Source of the DNA: Monosiga brevicollis MX1
Taxonomy: Eukaryota > Opisthokonta > Choanoflagellata > Craspedida > Salpingoecidae
Direction: 5' to 3'
NCBI RefSeq assembly: GCF_000002865.3
Contig: NW_001865052.1
Span: forward strand, 353,829-417,828
DNA: 64,000 bases
Shown: piece by piece, positions 47,770 through 60,525 of the stretch
Numbering within the stretch: the first letter of the stretch is position 1
Layout: each line of letters opens with the position of its first letter
The notes under the pieces: generated by a model
Database searches by the model: none
What the model was told of the DNA's origin: nothing
What the model saw: the letters and a program-made list of their open reading frames with translations, nothing else
Made by a program: the position numbers and the translations under genes

Positions 47770-48098
47770 GCACTGCCTGCCTGTTGCCCACTCGGTCAAG
47801 TGTTTCGGGCTACAACGATCACGCAGCCCTGCTTTACCATATGCTTTCTCTTCTTGTGCCCTCTCTTTGTTTTGCTTTTCCCGTTCTTTTTTTTTTTCTC
47901 TCTCCCTCTTCTTCTTCTGTGCCAGTCGGACAACGACTTTGAACCCGACTGGCGTTGGCAATCGAGCTGACCTGCCTTGAAGACATGCACACACGCTTTT
48001 CCATTTTTTTCTCGCTTTCCACAACAAACCAACTTTCAAACCGATGTTGATTCAGGGGCAAGAGAAACGGCAACAGCCACGTTGACAAAACATCTACT
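47770..48098. other. Convergent 3' spacer
   Basis: No gene is supported; it contains a pyrimidine-rich stretch at about 47845-47915 and presumably both 3' UTRs (HADHB and GANAB). Confidence 0.5.
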
Positions 48099-51000
48099 CT
48101 ATGCCAGGGTGATGGTGAGGGTGAAGTCATCAGCCACAGAATTGACCCAGGGCTTTTTCACCACCAAGGTGGCACCCTTCTTGGAAAACTCGACATTCCG
48201 TCCCTCCTATGTCAGTGACCACACAGGCATGTGAGTTCATAAAACCCCCGACTCTTTTCTAGCAGATGCACAGACAATCACCATGCACATCGGCTGTTCA
48301 TCCCGACCCTCGCCAAAACCCAGCGGTTGCGGAGGCAGCGTACCTCGCTGATGGTAGCCACGTTCTCAAGACCCACGATCACAAGACGCTCGACCCACGC
48401 GGGAGTCTCAAATGAACCCGACTCCGGGGCAGCACTAGAGCACGGTTACAGGCGAATGCGTCAGCAGGTCTTGACCCGAAATGGTTGCTGTCCATAAGCT
48501 GGGTAAAATGCACGAATCCCATCGGTGTAGGAAGGGGCTACTCACCGACTGGAGAAAGTGTAGGTTTGACCTTGGCCACGGAGCTCAAAGTTACGAAGCA
48601 AGAATTGCTTGCTGGCAGTGTACGAAAACGTGTGCGTGTCGTCGAGGTACAATTGACCGCTGGCCGATTGCGTTGCCGGATCAACGGCAATGTACAACGT
48701 AAAGGGATCGTGTGCCATGAGTCGCGAGCTGCGGCGCACACGCATACGCTTCGGAATGATGCTACCGGCTCGCTGGTAGACGGGAATCTTGTCCAAGGGG
48801 GCCATCACCGTGACTTGCCGGCCGCCTGCAAAACGCTCCCATGTCTGCATGTCATACCACACGCTGTTGGCCGGAAAGTATACCCGTTTTGTCGTATGTC
48901 CGGCCTCGAGCACGGGTGCAATCAGCATGCTGGAGCCCAACAGATGCTCCTCCTGCTCGGCAAACACCTTGTCGTCGGCGGGAAAGTCAACCCACAACGG
49001 CCTGGGAACAATTGGAGGATAAAAGTGAGGCTTGTCCAGATCCAGGCCCGTCGAGGCATGGTGGTCACACACTGTTCTGCATTAAACGTCAAACGGCACG
49101 CACCGCATCACAGGCGTCCCCGTTTGCTCTGCCAAGTAAAATTCGGTGTAGACGTAAGGCAGAAGCTGGTAGCGGCTGCGAACGGCGTCACGTACAAAGC
49201 CGCTGTGTTTCGGTAAAAGCGACAACCCATTCATACGGTGAGAACGGTACGAGACAAACGAGCGAGTGTAAACGTGAGAGCGGGAGAGCATTGGAGAACA
49301 GATGCGCAGTAGCAAGGAAAGGGCGGGTTACTCGAAAGCCACTCCAGTCGCCAATGTTAAAGAAAGCTTACCGCTCCGCTTCTTCGAGGAGGTAGGGCTC
49401 GCGGCGCTTGGTGTCAATGTGGGCATGTGCGCGCATGAAGGGTTGGTGGGCTCCCGCTTGGTACCAGCGAACGAGCAGCTCTGCATCGGGGTTGCCAAAG
49501 AAGCCACCCATGTCGGCACCCGCAAAGGGAAGGCCGGCCACGCCAATGCTCATGACCATTGGCAGACTAGCGGCCAAGTGATCCCAGCCAGCCGTGTTGT
49601 CTCCAGTCCAAATGGCGCCATAACGCTGGCTACCAGCGAAGAATGCGCGCGACAGCACAAAGGGACGTTCTGAGCCACCGGAGCGGCGCTTGATGCCCTC
49701 GGCCGTGGAAGCCTGCTGCCACATGCCGTAGATGTTGTGCACATCGCGATGTTCCCAGCCGCCAAAGTGTTTTGCATCCTTGTGCATGGTCACCTCAGGT
49801 CCGTTAAAGACCGACGGTTCTACCACATCGTACAGAGGCCGAGGGGAAGATGCTTTCGATGAGACGAAAACAAAGCTAACGAACGGCCAGCCACAACAGT
49901 TGCTATACCATTCATGTCGTTCCAGAAGTACATGTCCAGAGTCGTGCCCTTGTAATGCTCAGGGTTGATCATGTCAGCCCACCACGAGCGGATCTCAGGA
50001 TTCAAAAAGTCCAGCCAAGAAGAAGAACCTAAAGGACGTGTCAGGGTTGGCCCAGGATAGACAGCACGGTGAAAGCGGGTCGAGTCGAGGACTTGACGCG
50101 CGCATGGTGAATCGTTGGTGAAACGCATGTGGTATGCGCAGCACGGACCGGGCCAGCACCAGCCATCATAGGCCTTGTTATCACGGTCCTTGATGTAGTA
50201 GTCCAGCTTTTGGGCGTTTTCGTGCAGGTGGTATCCCCTGTTGACATCCTCGAGACGATCAGTGTCACGCAAGTAGCGGGGTGGGGGAAGGTATGGCGAT
50301 AGGGTACATTTGGGAGGGCACTGACCCTGCTCGCTTGATGTGAGGATCCACGATATTGACCATGCGACGTCCTGTAGAGGCAACAAATTTTTGCATGGCC
50401 TCTGGCTCCGGGAACTTGGCCTGATCCCAGGTCATGTAGCGCTTGCCGTCCGTGTGCTCAATGTCCAGCCAGATGACATCAAAAGGAATGTCATGCTCAT
50501 CCATCTGGGTGGTGACAAAGCGCACATCCTGGTAGGTCCGGCGGGGGTGGTGAGTTACAAGCTGGCAAGCCGCATGCACCCAGAGACGCAGAGGGAGGGA
50601 CTTGTCAGCACGTGTGTTATCTCACCTCCTGATCGTTGTAGTTCCAGCGGCACTGGTGGTATGCCAGGCTGAAGAGCGGGGGCAACGGCGAAAAGCCTAG
50701 GTCGTAGCCATCAAGACCGTCACTGGTACACAAGCACGCGCATGCGCCCCGGAACGTCCTTCAGAAAGATGACACATCGACTTACCCGTGACTGTGGCGT
50801 ATTGGTGGAACACCTCCTTGGGGCTGGGGCCCAAAAAGACAAAAAAGTCCATGATGCCACTCTCAGCAATCCAGTGAGAATCCGTTTGGGGCACTTCCTC
50901 ATTGCTGGAGCCCGTGAACATGGACTTGACACGGTTGGCAAAGGCGTTGACAGCCGAGGTCTCAGTCTTTTTGACATCAACCCACATCTCCGAAGGGTTC

Positions 51001-52695
51001 AGAAAGAGAAACCCACTCGTCTGCCCAGCCTTGTGACCGACCATGTAGGGAATGCTACGCGTGGCAATCTGTAAGAGGGGACGCTGGCGATCGATACCAG
51101 TGGCTCGGCTGCATTGCGGAAAACACACCTGCCATATAACGCCATGCTTTCTTCGAGTTCGTACTCGAACACGTCCAAGTTGTAAAGGCGGTAGGGCTGG
51201 CGATCGGCGCCAGAGCCCCTAAAGCAGGACAGTTTCGACCAGTGTACCGCGTGGTTCAGCAACGGGAATGGACCACCACGAGTTGAATGATATTACTTTT
51301 GAAACGAGAATCTAGCCAACTTACCGAGTGGGCTTGAGCGACAGGTCATCGGCATGCTCGGGAATGCCGTACACGTTGGCCACGCCTGGGAATGAGACAT
51401 CGATAGCCACTGTTGTTGCAAACCAACGAACAAAACGGAGCAACCAATTCAAATTCAAGCAGAAGCTCGTGAGTTGCGGTATCGTAGCTCGGACGTGGGC
51501 ACAAAAGCCTGGGTGCAAAATAACTGAGCAACGCACGGGACGAGGGGCCGTAAGGCTTGGTGTCCTTGTGGGTCTTGAAGTCTTCTTCCCACATGCCCTC
51601 TTCATCGCCCTCCTGCCTTTCGCGATAGTGCTCAAAATTGAACAGCCCACGGCTGTTGAGGCTGATCACAACCGCCTGCCATCATCATGGGCGATGGATC
51701 GACACGAGGGGCTTGATATGAGCGGCAAGCAATGCGGCAGGACGAGGGGCGGCTAACATGGGTGCTGTTGGACCGACCTCTTTGCGCAAAAAGTCAATGC
51801 GGAAAGGCTGGTAAGTGACGGCCATGGCACATTCGCCAAAGTTAACCACGAAACCATCTTCTGTCTGAGCACACCACCAAGAATACAAAGGGCCGGTTCC
51901 AAGGTTAGACCGGACCGAAGCGAGTGCGAGGAACGAGACATGAAGTGAACGCTTCGACTGGCCAAACCTGTTGCCCAATGGTCGAGGACACATGCACGAG
52001 GTGGGGATTCACAACGTCCTGCACTTCATAGCGTGCGCGGATTGGCGCCTTTTCCCGGATCCGGAGTCGACCGGTGGCACCTTCAAAGGCCTCGAAGGAG
52101 GCTGCCAGCTCCACGTTGGTCTCAGTGTTTAGGATGGTAAAGGTGATGCCAGTATCTGAGGTCTGCATGAAGAGCCGTGACGATTGGGTGAGCAAAGCAC
52201 AACCTGTGGCACGGAATACAAGCACGTTCTTTTCAACGTTTGAGAACAAAGTGAGCTTTTAGAGACCATACCTCAATGTTCGAGCGCACAGTATATTTTG
52301 ACGCGCCCTCCTACACACACAAGTCGCACGAGTGGGGTAGTCAGCACCGAGACAGGACCACAAGTGCGAGAGAGGACCACTGGTGCGAGAGGGGACCACT
52401 GGTGCTCAAGTCAGGAAGCATGTCGAGGGAAAAGTGGGGTCTGGGACCTACGGGCATGTCACGATGACGGCGGCAGAATGCGCTCTGCTCGCATGTCTTA
52501 AAGTTGTTCCTACGGTTTGTCAGAGCAAAAAGGCACACAGGGACATGCATCAGCTGACACGACAGAACTAGGCGAATGCTCGCGCCACATGTGTCAACGC
52601 ATGTCGCACCGATCAACAGCAGCTACCAGACTTGCTGCCAGCAGCGCTGCGAGCAGGAGCCGACCCAGCATGGCCTCCGTGCTCACTGGAGCCAT
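48099..52695 (-). CDS. GANAB: ER alpha-glucosidase II catalytic subunit (GH31)
   Basis: Glucosidase II trims the two inner glucoses of N-glycans in the ER during calnexin-cycle quality control. The ATG at 52695 opens a signal peptide ([19 protein letters not shown]) followed by [24 protein letters not shown] is the family N-terminal Cys motif. SYGPSS-type and [13 protein letters not shown] segments follow, then [35 protein letters not shown] and [15 protein letters not shown] joins [12 protein letters not shown] across a splice; its Asp is the nucleophile. [17 protein letters not shown] holds the acid/base Asp. The C-terminal beta domains include [13 protein letters not shown] and [15 protein letters not shown]. 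Two last exons give [16 protein letters not shown] and [13 protein letters not shown], ending TLA and TAG at 48099-48101. No HDEL-type signal is visible; animals rely on the beta subunit (family knowledge). The gene is complete with about 14 exons. Confidence 0.96.
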
Positions 52696-53552
52696 GGTCA
52701 GTGGTGAAGCCAAAAGCGTGTGCCCCTTGAAAAACGGTGGCTTGCTTTTCAAGACAAACAACCTCTTCCTTTCCTAGATATGCACAGCAAATCACCACAG
52801 TGAGAAGAGATGAGAAGAGTCACTGATTCAGTCACGGCAGTGCCAGCCAACAAGCAGCAGCAGCAGCAGCAGTCGCAGTAGCAGTAGCACAAGGAGCAAG
52901 GCTCCAGTCAGCCCGATATTCCAAAAAAACGGCTCATGGACATCGCGCCAGAAGCCAGACCCTTTCCCACCCATTCGTTTGTAAAGCCCTGCTGCCACTT
53001 GATCGTCCCCCGCGCTACACCGTCGCCCCTCTCCGGTCACGGCGTGCCGCTGCCGTTTTTTTTTTTTTTTGTTTTTGACTGAGCGACGTGTCGTGTGTAA
53101 CTCACCGAGTTGACTGGAAGAAAAATGCATTTGGTTAGTGAAGGTCTTTTTAAAGAAGATGCAGTATAATGACATCTGTAAGGTGTTCAATGATATACAA
53201 CCCTTGGACTTTTTGAAGAAGCAGATGAACTTTATGTGGTGACGACTCTTCCATTTTCATCACGTAGAATACGTACAGTAGCAGTCTTATCCGAGACTGA
53301 GAGACTCGCGCAGACTCGTGAGTGAGCATCAGGTTTTAAAGTAGAGAGAGTAATGTTATTTTACGGTGAATTTTACTGACATGTGAATTTTTTTTTGTTT
53401 TTAAAATTCGGATTCTTGTCGCTTGATCGACCTGAGTCAACGGGCAATGCCAGGGCTGATCGGTGGAAAGGCCAAGGTTCCTTCCGCAAAGTACATGCAT
53501 GGGACGCTGGGAAGGCGGACGTCGTTGCTTGTGACAAAGGAGCCTTGACACC
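52696..53552. promoter_or_regulatory. Divergent region upstream of GANAB, with a small open frame
   Basis: This separates the GANAB start from the gene at 53553. It contains a T run near 53056-53070, AT-rich sequence at about 53330-53405 and the small frame described separately. Confidence 0.4.
52828..52974 (-). CDS. Possible small single-pass membrane protein
   Basis: An ATG at 52974 opens 48 codons starting MGGKGSGFWRDVHEPFFW and leading into a Leu/Val-rich helix, ending VGWHCRD with TGA at 52828. Such small proteins occur among respiratory-chain accessory and SMIM proteins, but I do not recognise it. Part of the helix comes from a CAG trinucleotide run (plus strand, about 52854-52876), so it could be repeat translation. 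It lies upstream of GANAB on the same strand. Confidence 0.3.
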   Translation of the reverse strand: MGGKGSGFWRDVHEPFFWNIGLTGALLLVLLLLRLLLLLLLVGWHCRD

Positions 53553-54239
53553 ATGGCTTACTGCACCGAGGACATCAAACTGCGGGAGGAGTATGCGAGC
53601 ACCGCTTATCCCTTGGATCGCGCGGTGATCCATTCTATTCAGCACGAGGCTTATGAGCGGCTTGAGCGCGTTGAAGCCATCCTGCGCCACATCATGGAGG
53701 TGGCCGTGGTGCGCAATCAGCGCAAAAACTTTCTGAACATTCGCCTGCGTCGTGACTACGTGACGTTGCTGCACCATGTGCAGGCCAATGAGGTATTTTT
53801 CTGTTTTTTCCTGCCGGACAAGCTGGAGCCATTTATCACCATCACCGCACTGCATGTGGATCAAGGCAAACTGGTCTCGCTCGATGCCAGCCAAGTGGAT
53901 GCGCTGGAGGCCGCCTTGAACGAGTTTCGTACACGTTTTGGCATCTCTGGAGAATCCTATCACTACACCGGGCTGGTGGAACGGGAAGAGACGGAGCGCT
54001 TTGCCCGCGGTGGTGGCGTTGGTGGCGGTGGTAGCCGCAAGGCCCACTCCAAGCACTTTCATCTCAAGATGCGTGTCAGCTCGCAGATGTGCCGTGACCG
54101 CCTCCCAGCCCTCCGTCTCTTCAATCTAGCACGCGCTCGCGAGGTCATTGAACCCGTCCGCTATGCGTTTGGTCGTGAGACCATATCCCGCGCCGACGTC
54201 CTCAAGCTCCTGCGCGACGAGGCCCATAGCGCCCACTGA
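53553..54239 (+). CDS. Unidentified single-exon protein, 228 residues
   Basis: Product not recognised. One open frame runs from ATG 53553 (MAYCTEDIKLREEYAST) to TGA at 54237-54239 with no intron, unusual here. A helical N-terminal half (HSIQHEAYERLERVEAIL; RNFLNIRLRRDY-like basic patch) is followed by a strand-rich middle (VFFCFFLPDKLEPFITIT), then GESYHYTGLVEREETERF, a Gly run (GGGVGGGGSRK) and a basic C-terminal helix (FNLARAREVIEPVRYAFG). No signal peptide or membrane helix is seen. Codon use and composition look like its neighbours. It stands head to tail with the stathmin-like gene. Confidence 0.6.
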   Translation: MAYCTEDIKLREEYASTAYPLDRAVIHSIQHEAYERLERVEAILRHIMEVAVVRNQRKNFLNIRLRRDYVTLLHHVQANEVFFCFFLPDKLEPFITITALHVDQGKLVSLDASQVDALEAALNEFRTRFGISGESYHYTGLVEREETERFARGGGVGGGGSRKAHSKHFHLKMRVSSQMCRDRLPALRLFNLARAREVIEPVRYAFGRETISRADVLKLLRDEAHSAH

Positions 54240-54978
54240 CTGCGCCTCGACCTCTTCCACGCACCCCCTCTAGCTTACCCGTCCTCCCAGCAAAGACCGA
54301 AGATCGCGCCGTGCGCGAGTCGCACCCGAATACGCAGCTAACGAATGCATTGACCATAACCAATTCACTTTAAATTTTGTTGAAAACACATGTTCTTAGT
54401 CTTCCAACTTAGCAACCCCGCGCCTGTCCTGGTTACCACAGCTGTCCCTCACCATCAACAACAACAACAGCAACTAAACAAAAGAAAAACAACAAGAGCG
54501 ATGTTCAAGTGCACATCTCTCTCAAACGCTCTCTCTCCTCTCTCTCAAGCTCTCTCTCTCTCTCTCAAGCTCTCTCTCTCTCTGTCTCTGTCTCTCTCTG
54601 TCTCTCTCTGTCTCTCTCTGTCTCTCTCTGTCTCTCTCTCTGTCTCTCTCTCTGTCTCTCTCTCTGTCTCTCTCTCTCTCTCTCTGCCTCTCTCTCTGAG
54701 ATTTTGACTTTGCCAGGTTTTGATTTATTTTCCAGTTTTGCCGCCTTGACCTGTAGACCCGTGTGCTTGGAGGCTGCCCCTCTGTTCTTCTGCTTCATTC
54801 AGGTGTGTGTATCCGTGTCACCTGCCTCCCCCTTGAGCATGTCTTCTTGTTTGGGGAGGGATGGATCGACTGCCCTTTGCTGCTGCTCGAGCTCATGCCA
54901 CAGTGCCCCCGCTTCTCTGTCTCTTCGTTGGGCATGAGCAGTGATCACCCGAATTCAATTTACCTGCAAGACAGCACC
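54240..54978. promoter_or_regulatory. Stathmin-like gene upstream region with a (CT)n and CTGT tract
   Basis: No gene is supported. Pyrimidine repeats of CT and CTGT units span about 54519-54698 on the sense strand, ending about 280 bp before the ATG at 54979. Confidence 0.5.
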
Positions 54979-55870
54979 ATGGGTTGCGGAGGTAGCAAAG
55001 CTGCTGAAGTCAAAGTGGCACCGGGCAAGGCCCCGGATGGTGCGTTTAAACGGGTTCCCCTTCACCTCTTTTTTTTTCTTTTTTCCTTTTTTTTTTTTCT
55101 TTTTTTTTCTGGGTTGCAAGCTTGCCTTTGCTGGCTCCCCGTGTGCCTCACACACGCTCTCTTGGATTGACAACACAGCTGCACCTACGACCGTCCAAGT
55201 CGCAGCGTCTCAAAATCCGGAAGAGGTTCCCAAGCCGACTACGAATGGCAGCAACAACAATAACAACGACAGTAAAAATGATGGCATGCTGACGGAAGAC
55301 ACGCCAGGAGCCGAGGCCGTAGCAGCACAAGGAAATAACACCGACATTGACTTGGAAGTTGCGGGTTCGGGTGTTAAGAAGTCGGATGGTGACGACGGTG
55401 ATGACGATTCACTTCGCATGATGTCGGCCACCAGCACCCGCAGCGCTCCATCCATCATGCAAAGGCCCAGCTCCCGCGGCGGCTCGGCTTTTGAAATTCA
55501 GTGGGACGATGGCAACCAAGCACGAGTGCCGCGCCGTTTGGAACAGTTGCATCACTCCTCCAAGCGCCGCAAGCAGGATATGACCCTGGATCAGCTTCAA
55601 AAGAAGCTTGAGGCGGCAGAAAAGCGCAAAGCCGAGTACGAGAACCGGATCAAGGCCAAAATGGCCGCCGAAACATCCAAGGCGACCGGTGTGGCCGAAG
55701 ATCGTAAAAACCGTGACCTAGAGAATAAGGTTGTCGAAGCCGAGGACCGGGCCGAAGAGAACCGTGAGCAGCACTTCAAGCAGCTACGTGAGCGGTTACG
55801 CGAGAAGGAGGAACACGCCCGACGGGTTCGCGAAAAGAAGCGGGCTCTTGAAAACCAGCAAGACCAATGA
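54979..55870 (+). CDS. Stathmin-like protein with a myristoylation/palmitoylation-type N-terminus
   Basis: Two exons (54979-55039 and 55179-55870) join in phase to 250 residues. The start MGCGGSKAAEVKV has Gly2, Ser6 and Lys7 as in N-myristoylated proteins, with Cys3 as a likely palmitoylation site. A Thr/Ser/Asn/Asp-rich linker covers residues 20-150. FEIQWDD (about residue 172) is followed by TLDQLQKKLEAAEKRKAEY and, at the C-terminus, ENREQHFKQLRERLREKEE and HARRVREKK. The pairing of L-x-Q-K-K-L-E-A-A-E with E-N-R-E-x-H-x-x-x-L-R-E-R-L-R-E-K is the signature of the stathmin domain, a long helix that binds two tubulin dimers and promotes microtubule disassembly (family knowledge). Animal relatives such as SCG10 are also lipid-anchored, but by palmitoyl groups only. 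Function here is inferred. Confidence 0.72.
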
Positions 55871-56666
55871 AGCACTTGCCTTCTAGCCCATGGCCAGGCG
55901 CAGATGGACCAGACTTGATGTGATGTTCCGTTTGGTGTATTTCGCTTGGTGCTGTCAAGCTTGTTGTTCTTTTTTGACTTATTTTTTTTTTTCCTTTCTC
56001 ACGCCTTTGAGCGTTGAGCTGTTGTTGCGGCACGCTAGTGTTTTTCTCACCCCGCCCACCGCCTTGCATTGGCCTCTCGTTGAGCGAGACTCTGCTGTTT
56101 TTGCTGCTGCGTGCGGTGGGCTTGAATGTTTCTGTTTGCTCTTGTTTCTTGGTCCACCTTTACTCTCTGTTCGGAACAAGGACCTGCTACCATGTTTTCT
56201 GTTCGTTCGATCGCTCCCTCACCCTAAGACTGGCAAAGCTGGGCCTTGCCACCATGTAGAACAACCGAGTGCCTGTTTGTTCTGACTCCTGTCTTCTATC
56301 CTTCTCCTCCCTGTTACTCGTATCACACCTCAATTCTCTCCTACGACTTGCCGACGCTGCCCAGTCGACTGAGGCCAAGTATTTTTTTTCTCTTTTTCGC
56401 CAAGGGCGAATCGACATTTGACTCGACTTGTGGCTGAAGAATGCTCATCCAGCGCACACGCGTTCAAAGAAAAGGCTCAGCAGATGGGAAGACAAAAAGC
56501 TACAGTGCATGTCTCAGTTTCAACTCGAGATGCATCAAGAGTAGACGGCATTTACGGACACAATCAGAAGAAGTACAAGGACAACAGCATATAAAAAAAA
56601 AACGAAGACGGTTTCTATCGAGGCAACATGGACCAGTAGAGCTAGCTAAGGAAAGGGTTGGAAAAC
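55871..56666. other. Convergent spacer, no gene seen
   Basis: Pyrimidine-rich at about 55985-56000 and 56280-56400; an A run lies near 56592. Presumably the 3' UTRs of the stathmin-like and kelch genes. Confidence 0.5.
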
Positions 56667-59088
56667 CTATACCGCATGCAGCGTCTCCGAGTCCGTCACG
56701 GTGTTTTGGTCCACCAGTGACAGCGGGTTATCAAACGATGTCGATGTCTTGGAGCGAGGAGACTAAGATTTACGAGTCAAAAAAGAGCGCAAGGTTAACT
56801 TGAAAACTGAGGCTTAAAGGCGTGTGGCCGGGCGCGGCCGACAGTCGTATAAGCGAAACCACACTCACCTTGCAATAGAATGCAAGGGCCACAATAATGG
56901 CCAAGATGATGAAACAACAAACAATGACAAGACCCAGCTCGCCAGAAGAGAGATGATGACTGCGACCCGCCTGGCTCTCCTTGAAGATCTCCACGGACGA
57001 GTGGACGGGGAAAAAAGAGTAGTTCTGATTTATGCCCCCCAGAACCTCACCCTGGCCTACAAATTCCACAATGCCGATGCCACGTGAGCTCATTTGAAAC
57101 GACTGGCCTGGCATTTCGCCAACAATCAGAAAATGGCGACGCAGCGTGCGTGCATCGTCCCGTGCACCCCCGTGATCAGGGGACAAGAGGGTCCATGGTC
57201 GTGTTGCGTACCACCAAACACGCACACGCCAAGGGGCGTTGTCGTTGCTGCAAAACTGATTGTTTGATCGAGCACAGGGAGCAGTCGATCAGGTACGCGT
57301 GTCGCTTGGGCCAGCAAAAAAATAATGAAATAAATCAAGCCCCAAAGGCCTCATGTGACTGTGGAGGCAAACAAGGACGTACCGGTAGCGCACGGCCGCG
57401 ACGGTCAGCTCAGCATCCAAGGTCCAAGTATCAGCGGCACTGTTGTAGGCCTAAGCATGGACAAGCCACCGTCGATGGTGTGCACAAGCCATGAGCAGAA
57501 GATGCTTGTGGTAATTTACATTATACTGTTCACCTTGATGCCAACCCCGAGAATAGCAACAGCATGCGCACCTCCACAGCTGTTTCGACCTTGCCCCCTC
57601 CAGATTCACCACCAATGACGTAGAGAATATCACCAAGCACAACCATGGCCTTGTCACCCCGGCCCAAGTTGAGGCTGGCAATTTCGGTCCACTTGACACC
57701 ATCGAATCGATACACGTTCTACAGAGGTCGAGCGGCAGCATGTGCGAGTCACGCGTTGTGCTCAGCAAAGCAAATGGCGCGAATAACGCCATGTGACAGT
57801 GTAGTCGAAAACCAGCGGCGAGAGCAAACAGCGCACCTCATAGGCCTTGACAAACCCATTCTCGTGACTGAAGCCACCAGCCACATAGACATTGTTATTC
57901 CAAACCACAGCAGATAAATCCCTATGCCACGCCGAAAGGCCAAGTTCAAAATGAATGTAGGCAGAGGGGGGCAGAAAAAGTTTCACATTGCGACCATGTC
58001 TGGTACATCAAAGCTGACACAAAAACGACTCACCCTCGCTGCACAGGCAAGGCCACGCTGGGTTGAGTCACAAAGCCTTCGCTATACTCATTGTACAGGT
58101 ACAGGGTGGACTGTGCAGTGTAGTCTGAGCATGTCAAAACAGATGATCAAGAATCAGTTGTGCAGGATTTCCAAAAGATGCTGGCCCAGTAATCCGAGCC
58201 AGACCGTGAGAGTAGCCGCCGAGTACGTAGAGGCTATCGTGGAGGATGAAACTGGTTAGGTCGGACAATGCTGGGCCCGGTGTGCTCAATGTACTCCAGG
58301 CCTAGAGAAGACCCCGCCAGAGTCAGCCAAAGCCAAAGCCAGGTGTGGAATCAGACCCTGAGCGCTTTAGCCAGGGGCGACCTCACCTCGTTGGCAAACG
58401 TGTAGACGTGCACATCAGCGGTGATGACATCGTCCAGCGTGCGACCACCAATGAGCATCAGACTGCCATCAATCAACTGGGCTGTGTGACGATAACGCCG
58501 ATATGGTGGCTGGCTGGGCAGCAGCTACAAAGCAAAAAGCAAACAGCAAAAAAAAAATTAGCGCTCAAGTCTGTCGCCATCCGATTGGCACCCCAATTGA
58601 TCCAACTGACGCTATAGCTTTGATTTTCATAGTCCCAAACAAAGTCCTCTTCGGCTAGGGAAGCACAACCATAACCAGCATAGGAGCCATCTTGAAAATA
58701 CACCTGCACAAAAATTGGTCGACATGTGAGCCAGATACACGAGTCCATGGCCTGGTGACACGTGCGAGACTGGCGGACCGGCACATCACCTGCTTGCCCG
58801 TGCAGCCGCCCATGATGTAAACGCGATCTTGGTAGAGAGTCGCGGTCATATCACTCCGACCCAATGGCATGGGCTGTGTCATGCTCCAGTCGGCATACAC
58901 CTGTCCGTCGCAATGAAAAGATCATCCGCATACCAATTCGTGCACGGCTTGAGACAAGTCGATCAAAAAGAAAGCCTTAGACAATCAATCGCTCCCCTCC
59001 GCCGACTCACCATCTGTACACTCATGAGCAAGCCCATGGCCAGAACCATCCAAGATGCCGACTTGCCCATGATGCTGATCATACTCAT
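56667..59088 (-). CDS. Single-pass membrane protein with kelch-repeat ectodomain
   Basis: The ATG at 59088 opens a signal peptide (MSMISIMGKSASWMVLAMG; exon 59088-59011, donor GTGAGT). Kelch blades follow, each with the Gly-Gly and spaced aromatic pattern: RSDMTATLYQDRVYIMGG, RHTAQLIDGSLMLIGG, LTSFILHDSLYVLGGYSH, LSAVVWNNNVYVAGGFSH, KAMVVLGDILYVIGG. Between blades are strands such as YLYNEYSEGFVTQPS and AYNSAADTWTLD. After about seven blades comes a membrane helix (LGLVIVCCFIILAIIVALAFYCK). A final exon gives the tail SPRSKTSTSFDNPLSLVDQ, ending ETLHAV, with TAG at 56667-56669. Topology is ectodomain outside, short cytosolic tail. Ligand unknown; the layout recalls attractin-like or other kelch receptors only in general form. 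About twelve exons. Confidence 0.75.
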
Positions 59089-59828
<740 letters not shown>

Positions 59829-60491
59829 CTACACGCCGCTGTTGAACTGGTGCACCTTGTCAGGGTGGCGGTAGGTGCCCAGCATCCAGTCCCACCTGAA
59901 CAGCACGGCCCAAAACGGCATGAGACAATTGCGAGTCAAGAGCTGGCATCAAGACTCAGGCCTCGAAAGTCAGACATGAAACATAGCTCAACTCACCATA
60001 AAAACAGATGGCCGTAGTTGAACTTGAACAAACGATGATGCACGTGATGATCGGCGGCTGTGCCAATGCCAAACCAACGCACGTAGCTAAAAATGCACCA
60101 CGAAGGACATATAAGTTAAAAAGGAGACAAGTCGAGTAGAAATAAACTGGGTCGACAATCGTCATGGACTTGGCGTGCGTGCAATAAAAACACCGACCGA
60201 TCCCAGGGGTTGGCATATTCGGAATGGATCAAGGTCAGGTAGTTTGCATAAATGGTGCCAAAGACCATGTAAGACCTGCAGGTGAGCGAGCGACCCAATG
60301 ATAAGCATGAGACCCAAGCAGGGCAAGGTGGTAATGGCTCGCACATCTATGCTTTGGGTTTGGGGGTCACATACCAAACATTGCAGTGAATAACTTGTGA
60401 GGTCAAGAAGAGGGGAATCAGAATCATGCAGATGGTGTCCCACATGGAGCCGTTAAAGGCGTCAAAGAGCCTGGGGTTGAGCCACCTAGAC

Positions 60492-60525
<34 letters not shown>

